Origin: Muscardinus avellanarius | Taxonomy: Eukaryota > Chordata > Mammalia > Rodentia > Gliridae | Length of the DNA: 64,000 nucleotides | Reading direction: 5' to 3' | NCBI GenBank assembly: GCA_963383645.1 | Contig: OY726560.1 | Location: 62,742,058 to 62,806,057, forward strand | Part shown: positions 34,178 to 48,500 of the stretch, in pieces | How positions within the stretch are numbered: the stretch's first letter is position 1 | How the letters are laid out: each line of letters begins with the position of its first letter | Program-made: the position numbers and the translations under genes | The notes under the pieces: model-generated | Databases searched by the model: none | What the model was told of the DNA's origin: nothing | The model's input: only the letters and a program-made list of their open reading frames with translations

Positions 34178-37100
34178 TTAAAGAAGAAAATTCATAACCC
34201 CTCAAACATTTACATTTGCCAATACCTCGATAATGTTTGAGTCTTAATGAACTATTTTTAAAGATTAAATTAACATAGGATTTTTATTAACATTTCTGAA
34301 TCAAGAATTGAATGAATTAAAGGAACACTACTACAGCAATTAACATAACAGTTCATTTAGCACCATATGTTTAGCACCAGGATATTGACAGTTCACACTC
34401 AATAATAACTCAAACTGCAAAGAAACTTTACAATTATAGCAAGAATATGGTGATTGTAACATGTTTTCAGCACCATTAACCAAAAAATTGTTTAACTTTC
34501 TAAATTTTGGATTGCTACTTCATAAATCCAAGTTAGATCATGACATAAGTTTTAGAAATCATTTTACATGTGCTTAAGTATCTTCAATCACATATATAAT
34601 GACAATACAAACAAGATGAAAACTATAAAAGCAAGGATCATGTTAGATACAAATAGGAATGTAACTTTATTCACCTTACATACTTCAGTAGGTGACGGCT
34701 TCCATCTATGTCAAGATTTACATCTTATGTTTTTGTAGTACCTAAAATATATTATTATGTAGGGAAAAACATAAACCAAAGTCTCAGTGTTACTTTTTTT
34801 GTCATGGAAATATTCAAATTATCTTCTTAGCATGTGAATTTATTTAATAAGTAGGGTGTGATACTGAAACATTTAAACTGGCATAAATGTATAGTAGATT
34901 TACTTATGTAGATATTAAAAATTGATTTAAAATAAGTACTTAAAATGGGAAAATGTATATTGTTTCAATTCAGATATTCTGAGCAAACTTTATTGATTGA
35001 ATTTGCCCTCTAGTTGGATGACTCTACTCTAAAGCTGCAGAGAATTTGCAAATGAAAGTTTCTATAAACTTTTGAAATAAAGGTGACAGCCCAGTCACAT
35101 GAGTCTCCTAGGGCAATTCTGATGGACCAGAAAAAAACTGACAATATTTAGACTACTGAGCAAAAACAACAACAAAAAAATAGTAATGATGATTGTTTCT
35201 CTTGTATTTAAAGGCAAGTATATATTTCATATTTTTAAAGCAAGTGTATCTATTATAACCAGAAATGAGCAGACTTTGCCTGCACAACTTACAAACAAAT
35301 CTTTACTAATTTAATAGCTAAAATTGTAAAGTTTTGTCTTCTGCAGACATGGAGGTCAATAAAACCTGTATTATAATAGAATTTTTTGACTTTTCTACTG
35401 CATGAAGGGTGGTATGGAAAAAAATCAAGGCTGTAGAACCTATATGCCAATTGTGACTTTTTTTTGAATGAAAAATTTCCAAATGGAAACCTCAGTACTG
35501 ATTGTTTAAAGCTGCTCTTATGAAATAGCTTATGCCCAGGCCCTTTCTGCCTCTGGGAACTACAGTGTGAAATAGTTATCCTAGCACCATTGTGGCCTGA
35601 TGTAAAAAAATGTGACATTCTGCACTGATACTATCAAACTTTCCTTCACTTCAGCCTAGAAAATAAAATATTTCTTATGACCACTGTATATTACTAACTT
35701 TACAAAGTGTGAGAAAATAACAAATATACCCGTTATATTTTTCAGCTTAGTTGTTAAATTATAAATAAAGTTAGGGTTCTAGCTGTGGTTTGGAAAGAAC
35801 TATTATGTAACTGTAATTTATAAGTGTGCAGACTTTGTTCTTACTCCAATATGTTTGATGATGTATCTGGATGTTGCTACATTCAAAGCTTTATATTCAG
35901 AAGATGTTTGTCTTTAAAAAAAAAAAAGAATGGAATGGTAGGATTTCTATAAATTGTGGCAATTCTAGACTTTTTAGTTGCTCTTGAAAACTCTTTCAAA
36001 TAAACACTTAGGACACTACAGGCCCTAGACAAGAAGCTGGGATAAATGCAAAAACCTGGAGTTCAGGCCAAAAAAGAACTCTATTAACGATCATTTAAAC
36101 ATTCATAAATTTCTATTATTATGGTAAATTTTCCTTCACAGGACTTCTGTGAAATACATAACAAATACCATTATTCTTCCTTAGAACTGAAAAACCAAGC
36201 TACACAAACAAGCCAGCAAGAGAACTGGAACTGAGAAGAGTCGACATCTGTTTAATAGTTCTGACTACAGCTTTTGTACAACACTATAACGTTGAGGATG
36301 GAAACACTTCCTAGATAAATCAAACACTTATCCTCCTACTGCCCAGGCATCTCAGATGAAAGTTGGATTGGGCCTAAATTATATAATTCTTTCTGTTCTC
36401 CATTTTATTTCTAAAGATATTTATTTTTGAATAGAGTCTATGTATGTGCCCACAAAGACAGGGATATGATATCAAAACATTTGGTCACCATACTGAATTT
36501 GTAAAAATAATCAGGCCATTTGTTTTTCATCAAGTACACCCAGTTTCCAGATGGTGGTTGCTACTCCCATTTTGAGTGGATCCAATTAACTATCTGTCAT
36601 CTTTTGGTGTATCCACCCAAAAAAACTGCAGTGTACAGAGTTTAAAGAAGTAGCTTTCTTTTGTTATTTACATATTGGAACTAAATATGTTATTGGAAAT
36701 GCAGTGTGTTAAGTGTCTTGACCCAGATATTATATTCTCCTTCCTGAACTATTTCATAAATGAGGAAATACATTTATAAATCACATCAGTAAAATTTCCA
36801 TATGATTTATCTGATTTTTATAATAAAAATAAATGAAAACTGAACATTTTTCTTCTACCAAAACATAGAAATAAAGTTTAATTAATTTGTAACTAATAAT
36901 TAGTAAATTGGCAATTAATAAATTAGGTAACTAGAAAAACATCCAAACATGGCTACCTTAACAAAATGGCTGTATATACTGTGCATGGAGGATCTTTTTA
37001 ATATAATACTTGAAGGCCTAAGTTGATAGGCACATTGATTCCCACCAAATGATGGCAGGCAAAGCTATAAAAAGTCAGTGGAGACCACTTTCTGATTAGC

Positions 37101-38231
37101 CTTTTGATGAACTCAACTCTCAAGATCTACTCTTCTTAAACTATCCACCTGGTCTTTGGTGCAATTACCCTATTTTTTGTGATTTTTCTCATACCTGTCC
37201 CCTCAATTTTACTTCTTTTGTACTTTATCAGTTTTCTGAGAGTCTTGTTTTCAGCGTCAGTTGTTAATTCTTCCTGTTCCCTTCCCATAGCAGTTACTCT
37301 AGCTAAAATTTTCTGGGAAATCAAAAGATCTACATATTAGTGCAATTATCATTTATTTCACCTATAGGTGGATACTATTGCTGTGTTTGCATCCTCAAGC
37401 CTACATGAACATTAATTCATTAAAAATAATTTTATGGCAAAATCACTAGACTCCATTATTTCATAAATATCTTTGTGAGTTTCTTAAGGTCAAGAAACAT
37501 ACCTGGTCATCACCGCATTATCAGAACATAACCAGCAGAGTGCCTCGCGTACGTAAGCACTCAACATGTGGCTACTGATTCAATACAGTGAGACACAGCA
37601 AAAGCATCAGGTGGAAACTCACATGAGTTGACCATGTCTTTGGCAGACACAGATAAGGTAAAATATCTCCAGAATTAAATCTATGATTACTTAATTAAAC
37701 TATTATTTTCACATAAAAGTGATTTATTTTCAAACTGTCATTTTGTGGGGAATTACGGAAATGGTGCTGAAGATGTCCCACCATATCACCTCGAATTTAC
37801 TTTAGAATATTTTAAAATTTTTTCTCAAATTTACTACTGTATCAAATTATTATCATGGTGTTACATCATATATTTGTGTGTACATATACACACACATACA
37901 TATGTATATCTATGTATACATACACACATTACAAGTTGAACATATGATTTATTCCTTGGGAACATAATAGTATAATTTGTTTGTAATGTGAGTTTAGGAA
38001 TTGAATGCATCAACTATGTCATCACTACATATACAATATTTAATTTAGACTCAGGTGTCTGAAAATAATAAAGGAAGTTTTGATTATATTCAAGGATTAA
38101 ACAACATACTAGACAAACACTATACAAATGAATGCTAAAATGAAAAAAATATGTATAATATGTGCAAATTTCAATATATATATGCCTATAATTCCCAGAA
38201 ATCATTATGTTTCCTGGAGAAAAAGATAAGC

Positions 38232-38367
38232 TTATTTAAACCAATATAGGTAGTTTGATGTTACTCCTGGGAAACACAGATTGTCAGTACAAGATCCTCC
38301 ATAACTTGGAGGACAAGATGAACATGGTACTCCTACTTTATATGGCGCTTCTCCAATCCAATTGCCC
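38232..38367 (-). CDS. PI15: PI15 exon 6, coding part (residues 214-258, stop)
   Basis: Acceptor cccttttag|gggcaa. Completes CAP2 (KGNW), then [14 protein letters not shown], a Cys-rich segment, and ends NYLYWFK followed by TAA at 38234-38232. The exon continues into the 3' UTR. Confidence 0.97.
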
Positions 38368-41300
38368 CTAAAAGGGAAAAAAAAACATTATTGCTACTCA
38401 CTCATTTTTTTAAATCATGTTTTTCTTAAGCTCATGCTCACATATATTAACGTGTGCATCCATTTTCTATTCCTATAATCATGTATAATCATGTATTTTG
38501 CTTTAAAAATACTTTTCTTCTGAGTGAGTTAGTATTATCTTATTTTAAAGATAAGAAGTGAGTTTCTAAATCACATGGTGATACCCTCTATGCCTATCTC
38601 CTCTGGCACCTTCTAGAGTATATAATTAGGTCTTGGTCACTTAAACTTACTCCTAACTCATACAAACATCCCCTAAGGATGACTAAAAAAATACTGTGGA
38701 GGAAAAGATTAAATAATGATGCCCTCATACATTTTTACTGTGAATCTATCATATGTACTTATAATGCACCAATTAAATTATTTTTAAAATGCCTAGTATT
38801 TTCTGTGAGGCTTACTAATGAAGAAATGAATAAGAAGTCACCATAAACTCAAAAGTTATAACTGTTCATAAGATTTGTTTCTAAAATTCTAAAATATTTT
38901 AGATTCAGATCTTCATTAAATAAAAGGAGCTGGAAAAAAAAAACAAAAAAGAGAATAAGGGCTCACAAACACAATGAAAGATGATTCCAAAACCTTTTTC
39001 CATACATAAATTCATAGCTACTAAATTTTTAGTTAATATTATTAGTTTTTGATAATTCCAAACACATTTAATTAAATTACTTTGTCAGTATCTTTTCTTT
39101 CACTCCATGAATGGCCAAGATCATAATAAAAATGTAATTCATGATTTAGGATGGTTAAAATAGTTGTGATGTTTTATTATTTGGCTCTTTTAATTATAAA
39201 GGAGGTGATATATGTATTTTAAGTAGTATATTTAGTAGTAGCTATAATACTAAGAAATATTAATAAAGATAGCAATATGAAGGAAAATAAATGATCAGAA
39301 GAAAATCTGTTTATCAATGGTAAAAAGGCAGAATTGAAGATAAGACAACAATGGATAAGAGTCTAAAATGGTGAAACAGGGGGGTCCCCATTTTCTTTAG
39401 CCCTAAATAAAATCCAGACAGTGACTATAAGGATATGAAAATATCTACTAAAGCCAGTCAGTTAAACATCTAGACTTTCATCTATAAAAGGTTTAAATGG
39501 AAAAAATTACGTATGAAATGAGAGACTTGCTAGGTAACTATTAATACTAAAAAATGGAATGGAATTTGAGGACTCTCCACCTTTATTAAACTTATTCTAT
39601 GGTTTGCCTCGGGGATAAGATTTCTTGAGTATAATTTTGACATCACATGCTTGTCTGGAAAAGCCTGTTTTCCTATGAGTGTAGCGCACTCCTTTATATT
39701 CAGCATGGCCCATGCTCTATATTGTTTCCCTCTATATATTTACCTAAGCTATAAGGGACAGGGACTCAGCCTATGTTACTGAAATTTCATACTTTTTCTA
39801 TTTATTTTACATAACTTTTCAAAACTGCTGGGTACATATTTTGCTAACAGAAACTTAAAAGCAGAATTTAATATTTGTAAAATTATTGCTATATGTTATA
39901 TTGTGAACTTTCACAGACTTTCTTAAATAGAGCATAATAAAATAGGAAATCAATTGAGAGGTATTGCCATACTGTTATTTTGTCCTATTTTAATTAAGTG
40001 TGCACTCTCTTTTTCTCCTTCCTTTTCTCTCTCCTTCTCTTTTATCCTCCACTGGAAAAGAGTTAGACTAGAGATAACTTCATATTACCATTGGAATAAT
40101 TGTATTCATCTGTTCAGCTACTATTCAAATTTTTAAAACTCCCCATTGCCTACGTTCCAGAAAACATGTTTTTATTAAATTTTAATATAGCATGTTAATG
40201 CAGTATCTTAATTTCTTGGACCCATAAAACATTAATATATCTCATATATGTTATTAGAAAAGCCTAATCATTGGCCCAAAACAGATTAAATGAATAAAAC
40301 AAAAAATCTCTTTGACCATCTGGTTACTACCTAGCCTATTTATATGAGGGAGAAAGGGTAAAGGCTCAGTAGAAAAATAAAAAGCATGAAACTAAAAGCA
40401 TAAAACTAATGCACAGATTTAATGGTATTCTTAATAATGCAGACATGTTCAAGTTTGTAAACCTTCCTATTCTAATAATTATGAAGGAGAACCATCAGGA
40501 AAAATCACTGTTTTTCTAAATTTGCAAAAACACTGCCCCTGGCACACTACCATATCAATGAGTAATGCACTTATTCCTGTCACATTTTCTCACTCCCTCT
40601 CCATGCTGGACTAGCTAAGGAAAATCTTTGTTTGGGACTTACTTTGGAAGACAACAAGACTATCATAAATCCTTTGCACATTTTGGTATTTATTCCAAAT
40701 GGGAATAGGACTGTCTTTAAATATTGGAACATTTTATTATCTAAAGAGTTATTGTTATTAGGAAGGCATTTTATCAAATGTTGGAAAATTGATCCATAAA
40801 ATGTTCATAAATATGGCTGTATTTTATAATTTTTGATAAATTTCTATGATACATTTATGTAGGCCACATGCTGATACTACTCACTATTTTTAATCAAAAG
40901 TATAAGAGAAGGAAAAAGTGGGTTTATTTCCAATAATTTGCTTTCCCTGGTCACAAAGGCGAGCCAGGGAGGCTGAGACAGAAGGACCACAGGTTCTCAG
41001 CCAGCCTCAGCTACTTTGTGAGGCCTTCTGCAAGTTAATGGGACCCTGTTTCAAAATAAAGAATAAAAAATAGGGCTGGGAATGCAGCTTTGAGTTGAAT
41101 GTTCCTGGGTTCAGTCCCCATTACTGAAAATAAATGAGCCAATAGTACTGATAAATGCTATTACCATGATGTTGATAAATTCTCTAGAATATTTTTTCTG
41201 ATATTTTTATCAGACTGATATTTTTATCAGTCTATCTTAAAAGTACATTGTTTACAATTAACATGGCAGAAGAAAGATAGTAAGGAGAATTTAGTGAGCC

Positions 41301-42534
41301 CACATGCTCAGCTTTTGCTTACAACTGTAGGCCAGAATTTCACCTCATCATTTTTTTTTTTTTTTTTCAGAAATAAAGGAATAATGGTGGATTTGAGGTT
41401 AAAGACCAGTGTAGCTAATTCTTACTCACTTAGCTGTCTGAAATTTATATTAGGCTGGAGATATTTAACATCATTAAGGAATGCGGGAAATACAATCCAA
41501 CCTGGTACTCACTTTGGGGCATAGTTGCATACTAAGTAAACTGCACGTGGCCATACAGATCCCCAAATATTCATGTTTTGACAAGTATTGATTGCACATC
41601 CTATCCGATTGGAAGTGGCCCAAACCATCTGTAAAAAAAAAAACCAATATTTTCTGACATTGCTATGAAAATAAATTTTTACCACAATAATAGCAACATT
41701 TAAAAATATGAATCAAAGATTAATAAGGAAATTGAAATAACCTGTGTATAATGTGTGCACATGGGACCAAAACATCTCATAGGACATCTGGGGTTGCAAT
41801 CCTGGGGATATGGAAAAGCATAATCTTTCACTTCATCATACCATGGCTTGACCAACTGGAGAATCGAGCGATATCTGGATGTCAAGAGAAGGCAAAAAAA
41901 AAAAAAAAAAAAAAAAGGAATCTAGAGTAGAGCAGTGGTAATTTATTGTGGGCTCATGCTACACCGTTAATTGTTTTTTAAGATTATTCATGATGATTAA
42001 ATATACTCCTCACAATGACCATTATCGTCTCATAGAGTTCTTTATTTCTCCAAGTAAGATCAAGCATGAAAATGCCTAGGAATGAAGCAAGTGACTCTGT
42101 ATATGTCTAAATATGTGTCAGGGTATTTGGGAAAGAGAAAATGCAGAAATCTCAGGAATCACTGAAATTTTATATAATCCATGTTTAAAATTTTCTCCAT
42201 CAGTATTTTATAAACAACCCAGTATTAGATATATAAAAGTAGTCATATCACTAGCATTCAGCACATATTTTTCTGAATCTTAATTTCTTTGATTTTATTA
42301 ATAGCACACCTGATTTTCTTCCCCTTTATGGAAAAGAATAGGTCTTTGGAATGCCAAATAAGGACATTCCACAGTGGTAGAAAAAGTATTCTATCAATGG
42401 GAATAGCTTTTCCCATAGTTACATACACCTGTATTTATGGACATATATGTATTTATATATGAAAATACAAATGCTTCCTATTTTATTTGTCTATTAATTA
42501 TATTAATTATTGCAGGTATGTGCAACAATGAAAC

Positions 42535-42579
<45 letters not shown>

Positions 42580-45500
42580 AAATAAACCCACAAAATATGT
42601 TGCATGCCATATTCATAGAATTTCCCTTGCAAAAGAAGACCAGACACAATACATGCTTGATCCTCTCTAAGATGCTGTGTGAAGTCAAAGAAGAAGTAGA
42701 GTGAAGAGGATATTCCAAAATTAAATAGGGGAATTGGTCTTATTAAGGATTTTTAATTAGTTATGTAACTCTAGATATCTAAGATATCTGTAGATCAAAC
42801 ATCAGTGTCTGATACGCCGTGAGCACTCAGTCAATATTTTCTAATATTACTTGAAGTTAGTGTCATTCTCCCTTGAAGTTTCTAGTTAATAAAGCCACAA
42901 AGATATAGTGAGTGGGTGAAACTGCTTCCTACCTGCCGGTTCGCACAGATAAATTTTGGCCCAAAAATCTCAGCAAGTAAGAAGGTCCATGGTCCCAAAT
43001 ACAAGTAGCTGCCCAAGCCTCTGCAGATTTTGCAAGATTTTCATCCCAAACCTGTAGGGATTAAAAAATAAGCTTTAGTTTTTCCAGATTTGCTGTAACA
43101 GACACAAAGCAAAAGGGGAAAAACAGTGCTACTCTTTCCCAGAGTTCTTTCAGTTCTTGGTCCTGAGATTATTTTAACTAAAAGAAAGTAAGTTCAGAGC
43201 ACTGTTATCAAAAGTTCTATATTTAAATATGGTCACACTAACTACAAAAATTTATTATCTTTACAATGTCATCTAGATTCAGCATCTAGATCAGTTTTTG
43301 TAAAGGTTAGGTTAACAAAAACCCCATATCTCATTATAACTTGGGGATATATTTTATTGATCATTGAATTTTGAGTCCAACAAAGTCAATTGATTTCCCT
43401 ACAGGTCATCTTCACAGAAATAAGAAAGGATTATATTCATATATTTTGAAAACAGATAAAATTAATAATGTCTATTAAATATTGCAACTTTCAAAGAAAC
43501 TATGCTATAATATAATAAACTTCATCAAGCCTTCATCTTTTATATCATTTGAATCTATAGAAGTAGTAATAATAATGAGAAAATTTACATCTTTAGTTGG
43601 TATGAACTAGAAACAAATCATGATAAAACAACTTGCCAATGACACTTAGGATGTTATAAAAACATAACATATTATGGTATATTTAAATAAACTTAGAAAA
43701 AATAGTAACTTTTTTTCTCTGAAAAAGAAACATAAGAAATAAGAAAGTTATTCATGTATAGTACACTTTCTTTCATTGAAAAAAGTTGTAGGACAAAACT
43801 TGAGTGAGCCTTAGCTTTAATAGACAGTCATATTAATACATTCACATTAGTTACCATATGGATTGACATGCGCATCTCTAGTGCTACATGAAGAAATTAA
43901 GCCAAACAGTTGTCAACCTGCCAATAACAAGTCACTCTGAAATGGCAATTTACTTCCTAGCAAGATACAAATTAGAAAGACGCAAAATGGAGCATGTATA
44001 TCGGGCATGATGGTGCATGCTTGTAATCCCAGTATTTGAGAGGCTGAGACAAGAGGGTCTGGGTTCACAGCCAGCCTCAACTATTTAATGAGGCTCTCCA
44101 TAACTTAGTAAGGCCCCATTTCAAAAATAAAGAATAAAAAAAAAAATCAGTCTCAGGGTGTAGCTCAGTGGTAGAATACTCCCGGGTTTAATCCCCAGCA
44201 GCACACATGCACACACACAAAATGGAACATGTATATAAATCTTTTACACCAAAATATTTTTAAAAATTCTTCCATAGTAGGAATGTGATTGACATATTTA
44301 TCTGTTGGGAAGAATTATTTTTAAATTGAATTTTATAGTTCACATTATTTTCTAAATTATTTATAATATTTATATATTTACATAATATTTATATATTTAT
44401 AATATTTATATAAATTTATAGATTTATCATATTTATTTAATATAGAATTATTTATAATATTTATATATAATATTTATAAGTAAATATTTATATATTTATA
44501 TTTTTATATATTTATATTATTATATTTATAATATTTATATATACCTGAAAATGTATGCTCAATTGTGACTCAATAGTAGTTCAAAATCTACTTTAGAAGA
44601 AATTTAAAAAGAAGAGGCAGTTTTATTAACTACTAAAGTTCACAGGGAGCATCATTTGAGAATTTCATATAAGAACTTTTTCCTCCATCAGGTTGTATGT
44701 ATCTGAACAAGAGTTAATAGCATGTGTTTGGTGTAAGTTACAAGTTTTCAGGCAGACTCAAGGGTGCTTCTTGACCATAGCACTGGAAAAGCTTAATTTT
44801 CCCCAAGGATAATGGGTCATATAATTTTACTTAATATAACAATGTATTAAGTGAAAGAAAATTAATACAGTGGCTTTGAAATAAAATGAGAAACAAAAAC
44901 CAAAATAATAAATAAACACTTCAAAAAACACTCTCACTCCAAAGACCATGGTAGGTACTCTTGAAAGAGAATTGTAATTCAAAAATTGTTTTAAATTAGG
45001 AAAAGAAAAGTCATCTTTCACAAACTGATATAAGATTGCATAAAGTAAACTCACAGAGTTTATGTAAAAATTGTAGTATGCTAACACTGCAATTAACTTT
45101 AGAATACATTTTATTCAACTGATAATGGAATTATTTAATATGTGCTCTTCAAATATTAACAAATATTAATAACACATATTAATCAAATATGTATTTCTGA
45201 AATATTGACTGTATTTTTCCAAAATACAAAACAGCACAATTAGTTTATAAGGGAATTTCAGATGGAATAGCATCAACAAATTGTGTTTCCTGAGAGTTTA
45301 ACTGATTTTAGTTACCTGGAAAGAAGTCCATATATGCATTAGATTCATACTGAATGAAAGTGTGCACTCAGATTTAAAGATACGTTCTTATAATCTTCTG
45401 CAATGATATAAGCACAGCATGCTACAAATAACACTGACCTGAAGCTTAAGGATCTTGTGTTCTATCCTTAATTTTACTGCCAAAAATCACTGGTGGCTAA

Positions 45501-48500
45501 GAAAACGCCAATTATTACCTGTCTTCCACTTAACTCAAATAAAAAGAAGTTTGGATGAAGTCACCTATAGGGTACCTTCCTAACACTTCAGTTTCTCATA
45601 ATATAAGTATCTATCTTATATTGGCCTGTGATTTGCTCTGCTCTGTCTCTCTCTATACCAGAGAGAGAACAAAATAATCTTATTCAAACTAATTAAAAAG
45701 ATTTAACAGCCGGGCGTGGTAGCGCACGCTTGTAATCCCAGCATTCGGGAGGCTGAGACAGGAGGATCGCGGCTCATGGCCAGCCTCAGCTACTTAGTGA
45801 GGCCCTTTGCAACTCAGTGAGACCCTGTTTCAAAATAAAAATAAATAAAAAATCAGGCTGGGGGTGTAGCTCAAAGGTTGAATGCCCCTGGGTGCCATCC
45901 CCAATACCTCAAAACAAACAAACAAATGAACAAATAAATAAATAAAGTTAGAGATAGCTTGAGCTGAATGTAGTAACTCATCTGTAAATCACAAGGAGCT
46001 GAAAGCTCTTAGTTAGGCTGAGACCTGAGAGAGATCCAGAGCTCAAACTGATGTCATTTAAATATCTAGATGAATTTTGACCCTAAAAGATAAGAGTAAT
46101 ATTAAAAGAATGTGGGATGCTAATCAAGTTCTGAGATCTTTCAAGCTTGAGCTAAAGAAATAGCAAATAAAGTAAAAGAATGAGAGTTACTGGCTTTCAC
46201 AGTAGACAGAGGAATTAATGATATAAATCCAACCCAGATAAGAGGTTACCTTATCAACTGTCCTTAAATTTTGAGATTCACCACATAGTGGCAGCCAGGA
46301 TCATGAAACATGACATCTGAAGCTCCCTTCCTAAATCCCAGCCAGTATCTCTGGCCAATAAGAAATGTAATAAAATTGGAAACAACTAGACATTACTTGG
46401 AAATCTAACCCTAAACTTTGGGGAGATGACATTTTCTTTCCTTAAGAGGATAACATAATTTAATTCCAAAGAGAAAAATTAAGCATAATGGTACTTAAAA
46501 GGATAAAATTTAAAGTTAAGAATGGTAAATACATTTAGATGAAAATTTATTTTTTATTAGCATTTGTAATGGTTAAAAGAACATGGCTAGAAAGAACAGT
46601 TGTGGTGGTGCATGTATTTAGGAGGCTGAGACAGGAGGATTGTGGTTTGCAGACAGCCTCAGCTACTTATTGAGGTCCTCTGCAACTCAGTGAGACCTTG
46701 TTTCAAAATAAAAAATAAAAAAATAAGGCTGAGGGTGTACCTTGAAGGTAAAATGGCCCTGGATTCTATCCCTAGTACTACAAAAAGTAAAAAAGAAGAA
46801 AATGGCTTATTACATTAACAAGGTAGTCTTATATTTTTAATATAAACTAAATAGATAAGTAATTCCTTGGATTTGTGATTGTAGGTTGAAAATGATAAGA
46901 AAAGCACTTAAATATTTTAGATGGCATTGCATAATTTAGGAGAACTCAACAGTCAATGAATTTGTTAGATTGCATGGACATTTAAATATATGAAAAGGAT
47001 GCTTATTTAGTAAGTAAATTGACATACTCATAAATAAAAACAATTAAATCTTTAAATATAGTTTGAATTTATAAACAAATACAATTGTCAAGACCTGCTA
47101 TATTTATGAAAAGAACAGAATGATTAATAAGCTAAACCTAAAAGTTTTAGAAAAAAACAAGATTAACTTTGAAAATAAATTGAACTTTGAAAAATATATT
47201 GTGTTCATGAAATCATGTTCAAGACATAAAATGCTAAAAATAAAAATATTAGATATTGAATTTCTGGAGACAGATTTACAAAATGACTATTGTCAAGTGC
47301 GCTATGATAGTGATGGCATTGGAGAGAGTATAGCATATTTTTTAAAGGTTTATTTTCTTGGACATTTGTGTGGTCATTTCACACATATTTATATAAAAAG
47401 TAAGTAAACTTTGCATAAACAACTTTTTATGTTTAATAACTTAGCTAGGGCTGTATATTTTTTGAGAATGGAAAATTAAGTGATTAAAGCTGGGCATGTT
47501 TGTGCATGCCTAGAATTAAAATACTTGGGAGGCTGAGACAGGAAGATTGCATGTTCAAGGCCAGCACACAGTAACTTAGCAAGATCATGTATCAAAATTA
47601 AAAAAAATGAAATAGGACTGATAGTGTAGCTCAGACATAAAATGCATCTGGGTTTAATCCCCAGTACTACACGCACACAAACACAAACACAAAATTTAAA
47701 TGATGATAAAATTATTTCTTGTGAAGGTAGCCAAAAACTTTAAAATACTTTATTGGCATTATTGTCAGGCTGTTTTAAAATTGGTGTATTTAGCCTGGGG
47801 TGGTGGCATGTGCTTGTAATCTCAATACTTGGGATGCTGAGACAGGAGGATCACAGTATCACAGCTAGCCTCAGAAATCTAGTGACATCCTTTGCAACTT
47901 AGTGACCCCCTGTTTGAAAATAAAAAATAAAAAGTAAGGCTGAGGGTGTAGCTCAGAGGTAGAATGTCCTTGGGTTTAATTCCCAGTACCACAAAATGAA
48001 GAATGAATGAATGAATGAATGAATGAATGAATGAAATTGGTGGCATTATCCTCACTGGGTAGAAATGCTTGTACAATGGCCAAAGGAGGACACTGAGAGC
48101 AGAACACACAAGCATCAGTATTAAACCAGACAGAAGGGGAGCAGTGAGCTGAGTCTTCCTGCAGCTGGGGAGGAGTCAGGAAATGGAGGAAGAGAATGGG
48201 CTTCATGGACTCTGATTAAATTAATTCAGTAAGACTCAAATGATTCTACTTGGGAAGAGTGGAAGGAAAAGTTTGGCAGAACTTTATTAAAACAGCAACA
48301 GCATTCCCTCCAGCCTCAAAAATAACTAGAAAATATGGAACCACTTTGTATAAAAATCAAAGTAGGATACCAAGAATTTTACATTGAAAAGAAGATGATG
48401 AAGACCCTCTTAGATGAGTATTATCTCCATATAGGCTTCTTTATCAACAAAGAGATGCACTGCCTTTAGGGGTTCTGAATCATTGCTAATATTTATTACC

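Larger units (their letters stand above)
32590..38231 (-). other. PI15: PI15 3' untranslated region (inferred extent)
   Basis: The sequence following the PI15 stop codon is about 5.6 kb with no recognisable SINE, LINE or LTR, against roughly one every 1-2 kb elsewhere. It ends at a strong minus-strand polyadenylation signal (AATAAA, 32609-32604) followed by a GT/T-rich stretch (gtgctttttgttt). Earlier AATAAA hexamers at 37728-37723 and 37357-37352 could give shorter transcripts. It contains a CTCF-type site (34035-34049), an (AT)n run and a palindromic TA/CA stretch at 37870-37930. That the whole stretch is transcribed is inference. Confidence 0.55.
38368..41512 (-). other. PI15 intron 5
   Basis: 3,145 bp of AT-rich intron with one SINE (40958-41130) and a pair of tandem hairpin-forming 16-mers near 41,200. 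No additional exon is recognised. Confidence 0.85.
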
